Shown piece by piece: positions 9,758 through 18,142 of a stretch of DNA of 36,581 bases. This DNA is from Burkholderiales bacterium (lineage in GTDB: Bacteria; Pseudomonadota; Gammaproteobacteria; Burkholderiales; Burkholderiaceae_E): positions 1 to 36,581 of the forward strand of contig CANKWX010000040.1 in assembly GCA_947487165.1 (NCBI GenBank), given 5' to 3'. The translations under genes and the position numbers were made by a program. Positions within the stretch are counted from its first letter, which is position 1, and each line of letters begins with the position of its first letter. The notes under the pieces were generated by a model. That model was not told the DNA's origin and made no database searches. It was given only the letters and a program-made list of their open reading frames with translations.

Positions 9758-10609
9758 ATGGCCAAAGCGCAAACCGTCCGCTCGAGGGCCCGGTCCAGTC
9801 AGCGCAATGTCGGCGCTGATGAGCCCCCTGTCGATCCGGCCCTGCCGCAAAAGAAGCGGGCCCGTCATCGGCTGATCGGCGCGATCGTTTTGTGTGTCCT
9901 TGCGGCGGTCACCGTTCCGCTGTTGCTCGAGCCAGAACCGACGCGACCCTTGGCTGACCTGTCAGTCGTGATCCCGCCCAAGACGACGAGTCTGCCTTCT
10001 CGTGGGCTCGAGCCCCGTTCCGATGCCAAGCCAGAAGTCGCGCGCCGCGACTCGAAGACGCCACAGGCCATCGCGGGTGACAAATCGGCCGAGGTGTCCA
10101 AGTCCGAGATGCCCAAGCCTGCTGAGTCTCGCTCGGCTGATGTCGCGTCGCTTGAATCAGCCCCCGCATCAAACGCCGCGCCAGGCGCTCAGGCCGATAC
10201 TGACCGCACAAAGTCTTCCGTTGCAGCGGATATGCCGTCGGCGGCCTCGGGTTCGTCGACTGGTTCAGCGATTGTGCCCGTCTCCCCCGCCGTTCCCGCC
10301 ACGAAGGGGACTGCCGCCTCCAGCGTCTCGGCCAATCCGACGGTTGACGGCGGCAAGCAGCCTGGGGCCAAACCCGCCGGCAAATATCTGATCCAAGTCG
10401 GCGCGTTCAGTAGCGAGGCCGCGGCGACAACAGCACTTGAGCGGATTCAGGCCGCCGGCCTGCGCGGCTTCACCGAAAAAATCAAGACCGATCGGGGTGA
10501 GCGAATTCGGGTGAGAGCGGGGCCTTTTCCGACCCGTGACGTCGCTGACCAGGCCCGTGAAAAGCTCAAGGCCAGTGGCCTTGAAGCAGCCCTGATCGCA
10601 CCATCGTGA
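9758..10609 (+). CDS. SPOR-domain inner-membrane protein (DedD-like)
   Basis: This is a type II membrane protein of 283 residues. It has a basic N-terminus, one transmembrane helix (about 38-56, LIGAIVLCVLAAVTVPLLL), a long low-complexity Ser/Ala/Pro/Lys periplasmic linker and a C-terminal SPOR domain (about 207-283, YLIQVGAFSSEAAATTALERI). SPOR domains bind denuded septal peptidoglycan glycan strands, so a role at the division site is expected. The position between folC and cvpA is where the DedD-type gene sits in related genomes. The linker is not conserved enough to assign it more finely. Confidence 0.9.
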   Translation: MAKAQTVRSRARSSQRNVGADEPPVDPALPQKKRARHRLIGAIVLCVLAAVTVPLLLEPEPTRPLADLSVVIPPKTTSLPSRGLEPRSDAKPEVARRDSKTPQAIAGDKSAEVSKSEMPKPAESRSADVASLESAPASNAAPGAQADTDRTKSSVAADMPSAASGSSTGSAIVPVSPAVPATKGTAASSVSANPTVDGGKQPGAKPAGKYLIQVGAFSSEAAATTALERIQAAGLRGFTEKIKTDRGERIRVRAGPFPTRDVADQAREKLKASGLEAALIAPS

Positions 10610-10640
10610 TCAGTGCCGCGTGTGAACGGGATCTTTCTTC

Positions 10641-11129
10641 GTGACCGAGTTCGGGTTGACGGCATGGGACTGGTTTGTGCTGACGGTGGTCATCCTGTCG
10701 ATCGGCCTGGGCTTTATTCGCGGTCTGGTCAGAACCATTTTTGCGCTGGCCGCCTGGGTGGTGAGTCTGCTGGGTGTGCCGGTGGCGATGCACTGGCTTG
10801 TCCCCGTGCTTCCGCCGGAACTGCCGTATGCCCTGGTGGTGGTGGTGATCTTCCTGGCGCTGTTCATCGGGGTGCGCATGCTCGGTGCGTTGGCGTTTCG
10901 TGCGCTGCGCGGCATCGGCCTTGGCGGCGCCGACCGTCTGCTGGGGGGCGCGCTCGGTGCGGTCAGGGCCGCGGTGATCATTTTGCTGGTGGCGCTTGCG
11001 GCGCAGCTTGCCGGATATTCCAAGCGGCCCGACTGGCAGCAGGCGCATTGCCGCCCGCTGCTCGAGTGGCTGGTGCAGTGGGCAGAGCCTTTCCTGCCCG
11101 AGCGTTTGAGCGGCGTGCAGCGCACCTGA
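10641..11129 (+). CDS. cvpA: CvpA family membrane protein
   Basis: CvpA is a small inner-membrane protein first found by its effect on colicin V production and often linked to envelope stress tolerance. The GTG start at 10641 gives MTEFGLTAWDW, and the product is 162 residues. About four hydrophobic segments are visible, with the family signature GFIRGLVRTIFALAAW near residue 24 and GGADRLLGGALGAVRA near 95. It lies directly before purF, its standard neighbour. Confidence 0.93.
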   Translation: MTEFGLTAWDWFVLTVVILSIGLGFIRGLVRTIFALAAWVVSLLGVPVAMHWLVPVLPPELPYALVVVVIFLALFIGVRMLGALAFRALRGIGLGGADRLLGGALGAVRAAVIILLVALAAQLAGYSKRPDWQQAHCRPLLEWLVQWAEPFLPERLSGVQRT

Positions 11130-11183
11130 CAAGGTACATTGCACGAACTGGGTTTCAGTCCTGCTGATGATCGGAGAAGTTTG

Positions 11184-12710
11184 ATGTGCGGCATTCTGGG
11201 TGTAGTGGCACGTTCACCTGTCAATCAGCTTCTCTATGACGGACTGCTGCTGCTGCAGCATCGGGGGCAGGATGCCGCCGGCATTGCCACCTCCAATGGC
11301 AAGACTTTCTCGATGCACAAGAGCAGCGGACAGGTGCGGGATGTCTTTCGCACTCGCAATATGCGTGGATTGCCGGGGCGCAGCGGCATTGCTCATGTGC
11401 GTTATCCGACGGCCGGGTCGGCCGGAAACGATGAAGAGGCGCAGCCCTTCTATGTCAACGCCCCCTTCGGCCTGACGCTGGCCCACAACGGTAACCTCAC
11501 CAATTCGGCTCAGCTCAAGGAAGAGATGTTTCGCCTCGATCGGCGACACATCAATACCGAGTCGGATTCTGAAGTACTCCTCAATGTGCTGGCCAACGAA
11601 TTGCAGGCAGCCACCGGTGGTGTGTCGCTCGACCCTGATTCGATTTTCAAGGCGATCACTGAAGTCCACCGCCGGGTCAAGGGGGCTTATGCCTGTGTGG
11701 CCGAGATTGCCGGCTATGGGGTGATTGGTTTTCGCGATCCGCTTGGCATTCGTCCGCTTTGCTATGGCGTGTCCGAGACCGACCATGGCACCGAGTACCT
11801 GATCGCTTCCGAGTCGGTGGCACTTGAAGGCATGGGATTCTGGTTAGTGCGTGATATCGCTCCGGGTGAGGCGGTGTTTATCGATCTCGATGGCAATTTT
11901 CATTCGCGGGTGTGCGCACCAAACGCCTCGCTCAATCCGTGCATCTTCGAGTATGTGTACTTTGCACGTCCCGATTCGGTGATCGATGGCGTGTCGGTCT
12001 ACGACGCCCGCCTGAAGATGGGCGAATACCTTGCCGAGAAGGTGCGTCGCGAATTGCGAACCGGCGATATCGATGTGGTCATGCCGATCCCTGACACCTC
12101 GAGGCCGTCGGCGCTGCAGCTGGCCAATCGCCTCAACCTCGATTATCGCGAGGGCTTCATCAAAAATCGTTATGTCGGGCGCACCTTCATCATGCCCGGG
12201 CAGGCTATCCGCAGTCGGTCGGTGCGCCAGAAGCTTAACGCGATGAGCATCGAGTTTCGCGGCAAGAATGTGCTGCTGGTTGATGACTCGATCGTGCGCG
12301 GCACCACCTCGCATGAAATCGTCCAGATGGCTCGCGCGGCCGGCGCCAACAAGGTCTATTTCGCCTCGGCCTCGCCGCCGGTGCGCTACCCGAACGTCTA
12401 TGGCATTGATATGCCGACGCGTTCAGAGTTGATCGCCAATGGCCGCACCGATAATGAAATTCGGCTGGCGATCGGTGCCGATGCCCTGATCTATCAGGAC
12501 ATCGATGCGATGCGACGTTCGGTGCGCGACCTCGGGCGCCATCTCAATCGATTCGAGGCTTCGTGCTTTGATGGCGTTTACATCACGGGCGACGTGACGC
12601 CGGAGTATCTCTATCAGCTTGAGGCCAGCCGCCTCAATCCGGTGGAGCATGTGGAAGAGCCTGCGCAGAAAGCGCAGATGAATCTGCAGTTTTCTTCGGG
12701 TCGAAGCTGA
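11184..12710 (+). CDS. purF: Amidophosphoribosyltransferase
   Basis: PurF makes phosphoribosylamine from PRPP and glutamine, the committed step of purine synthesis. The start is fixed at 11184 because the N-terminal nucleophile cysteine must follow the initiator Met (MCGILGVV). The open frame upstream is not coding. The glutaminase domain (RYPTAGSAG, LAHNGNLTN) is followed by the PRPP-binding loop NVLLVDDSIVRGTTS (about residues 360-374). At 508 residues it is normal. The next gene expected in this synteny, metZ, is broken (see 12720). Confidence 0.98.
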   Translation: MCGILGVVARSPVNQLLYDGLLLLQHRGQDAAGIATSNGKTFSMHKSSGQVRDVFRTRNMRGLPGRSGIAHVRYPTAGSAGNDEEAQPFYVNAPFGLTLAHNGNLTNSAQLKEEMFRLDRRHINTESDSEVLLNVLANELQAATGGVSLDPDSIFKAITEVHRRVKGAYACVAEIAGYGVIGFRDPLGIRPLCYGVSETDHGTEYLIASESVALEGMGFWLVRDIAPGEAVFIDLDGNFHSRVCAPNASLNPCIFEYVYFARPDSVIDGVSVYDARLKMGEYLAEKVRRELRTGDIDVVMPIPDTSRPSALQLANRLNLDYREGFIKNRYVGRTFIMPGQAIRSRSVRQKLNAMSIEFRGKNVLLVDDSIVRGTTSHEIVQMARAAGANKVYFASASPPVRYPNVYGIDMPTRSELIANGRTDNEIRLAIGADALIYQDIDAMRRSVRDLGRHLNRFEASCFDGVYITGDVTPEYLYQLEASRLNPVEHVEEPAQKAQMNLQFSSGRS

Positions 12711-12719
12711 TCGCTCCTG

Positions 12720-12847
12720 ATGACCAAGCCGGCACCTCCGTCTGACCCGACGCGCGCCTGGCATCTCGATACGCTGGCGATTCGTGAAGGCATCGAGCGC
12801 ACCGCCATGTCGAACGCAATGAGCCGATCTTCCTGACCTCGAACTAT
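12720..12847 (+). pseudogene. metZ: metZ (O-succinylhomoserine sulfhydrylase) remnant, N-terminus only, frameshifted
   Basis: Ten bases after purF an ATG opens a frame reading WHLDTLAIREGIERTA, which is the MetZ N-terminus. That frame then runs into nonsense and stops at 12834-12836. A second frame from 12812 reads ERNEPIFLTSNY, the continuation expected in MetZ (family: EPIFLTSS.VF). This implies a lost base around 12800-12811. Homology ends at about 12847, overlapping the stop codon of dnaE2 on the other strand; the remaining roughly 350 codons of metZ are absent. metZ normally follows purF in related betaproteobacteria. This is a dead fragment left by a deletion or replacement that brought dnaE2 next to purF. 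Confidence 0.85.
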
Positions 12848-15800
12848 CGGAAGTCACGGCTGCGTGCAGTCAGTTCGCCCAGCATCGGGGTGTGATCGAC
12901 TACCCGCCTGGCGACCAGATGCATGACCTGCCCTCCGGTGGCGACATCGGCCTGCCACACACCGAAGACGGTCATCAGGCGCGAGCCGAGGATCTCCTTG
13001 CGGTAGCGCTCGAGCAGGTCGGGCCAGACGATGACATTGATCGTGCCGGTATCGTCTTCGAGGGTGATGAAGACCACGCCGCGGGCGGTCTCGGGCCGCT
13101 GGCGATGGGTGACCAGACCGCTCGCGCGGGCGAGCCGGCCATCGGGATAGCCGCGTAGCACCGATGCCGGCTTCACCTGAAAGGCATTGAGCGCCTCGCG
13201 CAGCAGGGCCAGCGGATGTCGCCCCATCGGGATGCCGAGCGCCGCATAGTCGGCCACGATGGTTTCGCCTTCGGTCAGCGGCGCGAGCGTGATGTCGGGC
13301 TCGGAAAAGCGGGCATCGGCGAGCAGCGCCGGCATCGGTTCGATGGCGGCGGCCTGCCAGGCCGCCTGAGCACGGTGACCGGCCAGCGCGGCGAGGGCAT
13401 CGGCATGGGCGAGCGCCTGCAGGTCACGGCGCTGCAGTTGCGCGCTGCGGGCCAGGTCTTCGACGCTGGCAAAGGCTGGTGCGATGCCTGCGGCCATGCG
13501 TCGATCGCGCTCGGCCAGCAGTCGATGGGCGGCCTGCTCGGACAGTCCGCTGATGCGGTTAAGCCCCAGACGCACCGCGGGTTGCGGTCGAAAATCGACG
13601 CCATGATCGATCTGCGCCGCGGCAGGCGTTTGCTCTTCAAGTTGTGAGTGCCAGCGGCTTTCGAGCACGCAGACGCCACGTACCTCGACGCCATGCGCGC
13701 GCGCATCACGCACCAGTTGGGCCGGTGCATAAAAGCCCATGGGTTGAGAGTCGAGAAGCGCTGCGAGGAAGGCCGCAGGCTCGTGGCGTTTGATCCAGCA
13801 ACTGACATAGACCAGCAGCGCGAAGCTGGCGGCATGGCTTTCGGGAAAGCCATATTCACCGAAGCCCTCGATCTGCTTGAAGATGCGCTCGGCAAATTCG
13901 AGCTCATAGCCGCGCGCGAGCATGCCGTCGATGACCTTGGTCTGGAAGGCATGCAGCCCGCCTTTGCGTTTCCAGGCGGCCATGGCGCGGCGCAGCTGAT
14001 CGGCTTCGCCGGGCGTGAAGCCGGCGGCGAGGATCGCGATCTGCATCACCTGTTCCTGAAAGATCGGTACGCCTAAGGTGCGCTCGAGTGCCGGTCGAAT
14101 TTCATCGCGCGGATAGTCGACAGGCTCGATTCCCTGGCGGCGTCGAAGGTAGGGATGGATCATGCCGCCCTGGATTGGCCCGGGCCGCACGATGGCGACT
14201 TCGATCACCAGGTCGTAGAAGCAACGGGGGCGCAGCCTGGGCAGCATGCTCATCTGCGCGCGCGACTCGATCTGAAAGACGCCCACGGTGTCGGCGGCGC
14301 TGATCATCTCGTAGGTGTCGGGGTCTTCGGCCGGGATGTCCTGAAGGCGAAAGCGCTGCGGGCCGTCGAGTGTGCCGTGGCGGCGCAAGGTGATGAAGTC
14401 AAGTGCGCGGCGGATGGCGCTCAGCATGCCGAGTGCCAGCACATCGACCTTGAGCAGACCGAGGGCATCGAGGTCGTCCTTGTCCCATTGGATGACGCTG
14501 CGTTCGGGCATGGCCGCGTTTTCGATCGGCACCAGTCGGGCGAGTGAATCGCGTGCGATGACAAAACCGCCGCTGTGCTGCGACAGATGGCGCGGAAAAC
14601 CCATCAGGGTTTGCGTGAGGGTCATCCAGTGCTGCACGGTGGCTGAGGCGGGATCGAAGCCGGCTTCGACGAAGCGCTCGGGCTGAATCGACCGCCCATC
14701 CCACCACTGCTGATTGCGGGTGAGCAGGTCGATGCGCTGTGGCTCGATGCCTAATGCCCGCCCGACATCGCGCAGTGCCGAGCGTGGTCGATAGGTGTTG
14801 ATGGCGCCGGTGAGCGCGGTGCGCTCGCGACCGTATTTGGCGTAGAGGTATTGAATGACCTCCTCTCGGCGCTGGTGTTCGAAGTCGACATCGATGTCGG
14901 GTGGCTCATTGCGCTCGCGGCTGATGAAGCGCTCGAAGAGCACGCTGGTGCGGGCCGGGTCGACCTCGGTGATGCCCAGGCAGTAGCAGACTGCCGAGTT
15001 GGCCGCTGACCCGCGGCCCTGGCACAGGATGCCTCGCGACCGCGCGAACTGCACGATGTCGGCGACCGTGAGGAAGTAGGGCTCGTAGTGCAACTCGGTG
15101 ATCAGCGCGAGCTCGTGCTCGATCTGGGTGCGTACAGTCTCGGGCAGCCCCTGCGGATAGCGCCCGACTACGCCTTCGTAAGCGAGGTGACGCAGCCAGC
15201 TGGCCGGTGTGTGGTCGCTTGGCACGATTTCGTCGGGGTATTCATAGCGCAGGGAGTCGAGCGAGAAGTGGCAATGTGCCGCGATCTCGAGGGTTTCTTC
15301 GAGGAGCTCGGGCGGATAGAGCTGGGCCAGGCGCAGCCGGCTTCGCAGATGCTGCTCGGCATTGGCTGCCAGCGAAAAGCCGAGGTCTTTGACTGGCTTG
15401 CCAAGCCGCGTGGCGACCAGCACATCATGCAGGCTGCGGCGCGATCGCAGGTGGTAATGCACATCGCCTGCGGCCACCAGCGGCAGGCCGCAGGCGTGGG
15501 AGGCCTCGCGCAGGCGAGCGAGCAGCGGCCCGTCGTGGCCGCGCGCGAGCAGCTCTGCCGCGAGCCAGGCGCGTACACCGAAGCGCTCGCGGATGAAGCG
15601 GGCCTGCTCATGCAATCGGGCGAGTGGACGGTGAGGGGTGCTGGCGTCGCTGCAGGGCTGAGCCGCTACCTCGGGGCAGGGCACCAGGAGTGCGAGACAA
15701 CCCGGCACGCCGGTATCCAGGTCTTGCTGCAGCAGACGGTAGTGGCCTTTGTCGGCCCGCATGCGCGCATGCGTGATGAGCGCCGACAGATTGCCGTAGC

Positions 15801-16176
15801 CTTCACGGTTTTGTGCGATCAGGACCAGGCGTGCGGGCGGGGCACGGGCATCGCGCGGCGCAGCGCGGGTATCGAGCGTGCGGCCGTCTTTGTGATCGGG
15901 CAGGTCGGTGGTTGAGGAGGGGGCAGGTGATGCCGGCGCATCGGGATGGCCGAAGAGACCATGCAGGCCGAACTCGGCGCCGATCAGCAGTGGCAGCCCG
16001 GTGGCCTTGGCCTGCAGATGAGCTCGCACTACCCCTGCGAGCGAACATTCGTCGGTGATGGCGAGTGCGGCATAGGACTGGGCTTTAGCGCGCTCGACAA
16101 GTTCTTCGGGATGCGAAGCCCCGCGCAGGAAAGAGAAGTTGCTGACGCAGTGAAGCTCGGCATAAGGGGCGATCAT
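12844..16176 (-). CDS. dnaE2: Error-prone DNA polymerase III alpha subunit DnaE2 (ImuC)
   Basis: DnaE2 is the SOS-induced translesion polymerase that normally works with ImuA and ImuB. The N-terminal PHP domain begins PYAELHCVSNFSFLRGAS, the DnaE2 form. The polymerase core has RGSAANS (about 388) and the catalytic aspartates D427/D429/D431 in PDIDVDF, with D578 in KVDVLALG. A C-terminal OB fold reads VVFITLEDDTGTINVIVW. I choose the ATG at 16174-16176 over an in-frame ATG at 16272 because a GGGAGG ribosome site precedes it and the earlier start would lie inside the LexA box. This gives 1110 residues. No imuA or imuB lies upstream, which is unusual. Confidence 0.95.
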   Translation of the reverse strand: MIAPYAELHCVSNFSFLRGASHPEELVERAKAQSYAALAITDECSLAGVVRAHLQAKATGLPLLIGAEFGLHGLFGHPDAPASPAPSSTTDLPDHKDGRTLDTRAAPRDARAPPARLVLIAQNREGYGNLSALITHARMRADKGHYRLLQQDLDTGVPGCLALLVPCPEVAAQPCSDASTPHRPLARLHEQARFIRERFGVRAWLAAELLARGHDGPLLARLREASHACGLPLVAAGDVHYHLRSRRSLHDVLVATRLGKPVKDLGFSLAANAEQHLRSRLRLAQLYPPELLEETLEIAAHCHFSLDSLRYEYPDEIVPSDHTPASWLRHLAYEGVVGRYPQGLPETVRTQIEHELALITELHYEPYFLTVADIVQFARSRGILCQGRGSAANSAVCYCLGITEVDPARTSVLFERFISRERNEPPDIDVDFEHQRREEVIQYLYAKYGRERTALTGAINTYRPRSALRDVGRALGIEPQRIDLLTRNQQWWDGRSIQPERFVEAGFDPASATVQHWMTLTQTLMGFPRHLSQHSGGFVIARDSLARLVPIENAAMPERSVIQWDKDDLDALGLLKVDVLALGMLSAIRRALDFITLRRHGTLDGPQRFRLQDIPAEDPDTYEMISAADTVGVFQIESRAQMSMLPRLRPRCFYDLVIEVAIVRPGPIQGGMIHPYLRRRQGIEPVDYPRDEIRPALERTLGVPIFQEQVMQIAILAAGFTPGEADQLRRAMAAWKRKGGLHAFQTKVIDGMLARGYELEFAERIFKQIEGFGEYGFPESHAASFALLVYVSCWIKRHEPAAFLAALLDSQPMGFYAPAQLVRDARAHGVEVRGVCVLESRWHSQLEEQTPAAAQIDHGVDFRPQPAVRLGLNRISGLSEQAAHRLLAERDRRMAAGIAPAFASVEDLARSAQLQRRDLQALAHADALAALAGHRAQAAWQAAAIEPMPALLADARFSEPDITLAPLTEGETIVADYAALGIPMGRHPLALLREALNAFQVKPASVLRGYPDGRLARASGLVTHRQRPETARGVVFITLEDDTGTINVIVWPDLLERYRKEILGSRLMTVFGVWQADVATGGQVMHLVARRVVDHTPMLGELTARSRDFR

Positions 16177-16258
16177 GACTGGCCTCCCACCGCGCCTTGT
16201 CGGTTGAGCAGACGGGGGCTCGGCAGCGCGGGCTGGGCCAGATTTGAAAATGCCTGAA

Positions 16259-16278
16259 TACTGTGCATACATACAGTA
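16259..16278 (-). promoter_or_regulatory. LexA (SOS) box controlling dnaE2
   Basis: The + strand reads TACTG TGCATACAT ACAGTA, i.e. CTGT-N8-ACAG with TA on both flanks. It differs from the enterobacterial consensus only inside the AT spacer. It lies about 83 bp upstream of the chosen dnaE2 start and there is no other gene between. This places dnaE2 directly under LexA control. Confidence 0.9.
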
Positions 16279-16500
16279 TCCGACTGAAACCCATCGGCTT
16301 CAAGAGCAACGAAAGTCTTAGGCTGAAGTCGGGCCTGCCCTTTGATTGACGGCCTGCACCTCAACCGGTAACCTCATTCCATTCAGTGTTGTCTGTCGGG
16401 GCTTGAAAGAAACGCGACTTAGTGTCGCCCCATCCGCCCCTTTCGACCTGCCGACATAAGTCTTTTCCCTTTTTTACCGCGAAATTTTTTCGCTCAGCCG
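16279..16500. other. Divergent intergenic region between dnaE2 and the efflux operon
   Basis: No gene was seen. The region must hold the efflux operon promoter. A 5-bp inverted repeat gcgac/gtcgc with a 5-base loop lies at 16414-16428, but neither a clear sigma70 pair nor a convincing regulator operator was found. No regulator gene adjoins the efflux genes. Confidence 0.5.
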
Positions 16501-18108
16501 GTGTTCCGCAGGTCCGTTTCCTTGATCCCACAGTTGTCAGCGCGAGTGCTCGGTCGAGCGTCGGTTTGCCTTGGCGGCTTGCTGTTGGCGGGATGCATGA
16601 TCGGCCCCGACTACAAGCAGCCCGCAGTCGATCTGCCCGATCGCTGGAAGGAGTCGGGCCAGCCCGCGGTACAGGCTGCCCAGATGCAGCGTGCAGACTG
16701 GTGGGCCGCGCTCAATGATCCGACGCTCTCCAGGCTCGTCGACATCGCATTTCGACAGAACCTGAGCTTGCAGGCCGCCGGCGTGCGGGTGCTTCAGTCG
16801 CGCGCGCAGCTCGGTATCGCGATCGGTGATTTCTATCCGCAGCAGCAGCAGGCGACTGCCTCGCTCTACCGTTCCCGAATGTCGACGTCCGCGCCCTATC
16901 AGGTCGTCAATCCCAATTACTGGTCGGCCAATTACGGTCTGCAGGCGGGCTGGGAGCTTGATGTCTGGGGAAAGATTCGCCGCGGTGTCGAAGCGGCCGG
17001 CAATGCCTACCTCTCGTCAGTGGCGGCTTATGACGATGTGCTGGTGACGCTGGTCGGCGATGTCGCCAGCGTCTATGTGCAGATCCGCACCCTCGAGGCC
17101 CGCACGCGCATTGCCAACGACAACATCGTGCGTCAGACACAGGCCCTCGGGATCGCGCGTGCGCGCTTCGAGGGTGGGGTGGTGACCAAGCGCGATGTCT
17201 ATCAGGCCGAATACGCCCTGGCAACGACGCAGTCGTCGATCCCCGAACTGGCCATCGAGCGCGGCAAGGCGGTCGACGCTTTATGCGTGCTGTTGGGCAT
17301 GCCTCCCTCGTCCCTCGATAGCCTGCTCGGTGGCGTGTCGGCCATCCCGAGCGCACCGGAAAGTCTGATGGTCGGCATCCCGGCAGACCTTCTGCGTCGC
17401 CGCCCCGATGTCCGTCAGGCAGAGCTGAACGCTGCGGCGCAGTCGGCCCAGATCGGCGTGGCGAAGGCCGCCCTGCTGCCCAGTTTCACGCTGTCGGGAA
17501 GCATCGGCATACAGAGCAGCACTGTGGGCCAGTCGAGTCTCGGCGCGGGGTCGCTCATCTATACCGCAGGCCCGGGTTTTCAATGGAACATCCTGAATTA
17601 CGGGCAGATCACCAACAACGTCCGGGTCCAGGATGCCAGGCTCCAGGAACAGCTCATCAATTATCAGAACACCGTTCTGAGCGCTCAGAAAGAAGTCGAA
17701 GACGGCATCCTGCAGTTCACTCAGTCGCGCATTCAGGCTGAATTTCTTCAGAAGAGTCTGACCGCCGCCACCGGGTCGCTGCGCATTGCGCTGCTGCAAT
17801 ACCAGGAGGGCACCGCCGACTTCACCACCGTGCTGACCGCCGAAGAGAACCTTCTGAAGGCCGGCAACAGTCTTGCGGTGGCGCAGGGAAACATTCCCCT
17901 TGGCCTCATTCAGACCTATCGCGCGATGGGTGGGGGCTGGGAGCTTTGGCAGGGTCAGGACAGGGTGACGCAGAAAGTCAAAGACGAGATGGCGGAACGC
18001 ACCGATTGGGGGACATTGCTCAAGCCCGAGGGTGGGGCCTGGCCGCCGGTGCGGGGCCTGCCGGCACCCGGTGATGTGACGCCGCTGATTCGACCGCCTG
18101 AGTGGTGA
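16501..18108 (+). CDS. NodT-family outer-membrane efflux lipoprotein
   Basis: This is the outer-membrane channel of a tripartite RND efflux system (TolC/OprM type). The GTG start at 16501 gives a signal peptide ending in lipobox LLLAGC (Cys at residue 32), followed by MIGPDYKQPAVDLPDRW, the classic N-terminus of NodT/OprM lipoproteins. Two OEP repeats follow, with the helical segments GWELDVWGKIRRGVEAA and RRRPDVRQAELNAAAQSAQIGVAKAALLP (split around residues 155 and 300). At 535 residues it is longer than OprM because of a Pro/Trp-rich tail after about residue 475. It is the first gene of the operon and ends 34 bp before the adaptor start. The substrate cannot be read from sequence. Confidence 0.93.
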   Translation: MFRRSVSLIPQLSARVLGRASVCLGGLLLAGCMIGPDYKQPAVDLPDRWKESGQPAVQAAQMQRADWWAALNDPTLSRLVDIAFRQNLSLQAAGVRVLQSRAQLGIAIGDFYPQQQQATASLYRSRMSTSAPYQVVNPNYWSANYGLQAGWELDVWGKIRRGVEAAGNAYLSSVAAYDDVLVTLVGDVASVYVQIRTLEARTRIANDNIVRQTQALGIARARFEGGVVTKRDVYQAEYALATTQSSIPELAIERGKAVDALCVLLGMPPSSLDSLLGGVSAIPSAPESLMVGIPADLLRRRPDVRQAELNAAAQSAQIGVAKAALLPSFTLSGSIGIQSSTVGQSSLGAGSLIYTAGPGFQWNILNYGQITNNVRVQDARLQEQLINYQNTVLSAQKEVEDGILQFTQSRIQAEFLQKSLTAATGSLRIALLQYQEGTADFTTVLTAEENLLKAGNSLAVAQGNIPLGLIQTYRAMGGGWELWQGQDRVTQKVKDEMAERTDWGTLLKPEGGAWPPVRGLPAPGDVTPLIRPPEW

Positions 18109-18142
18109 CGCAATGAAATTGCCCGATTTCGAGGGACGAAAC

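Noticed and set aside
16177-16272. Upstream start adding 32 residues to DnaE2
   Set aside because: It would begin inside the LexA box and has no ribosome site, whereas the ATG at 16174-16176 has GGGAGG and gives the family N-terminus.
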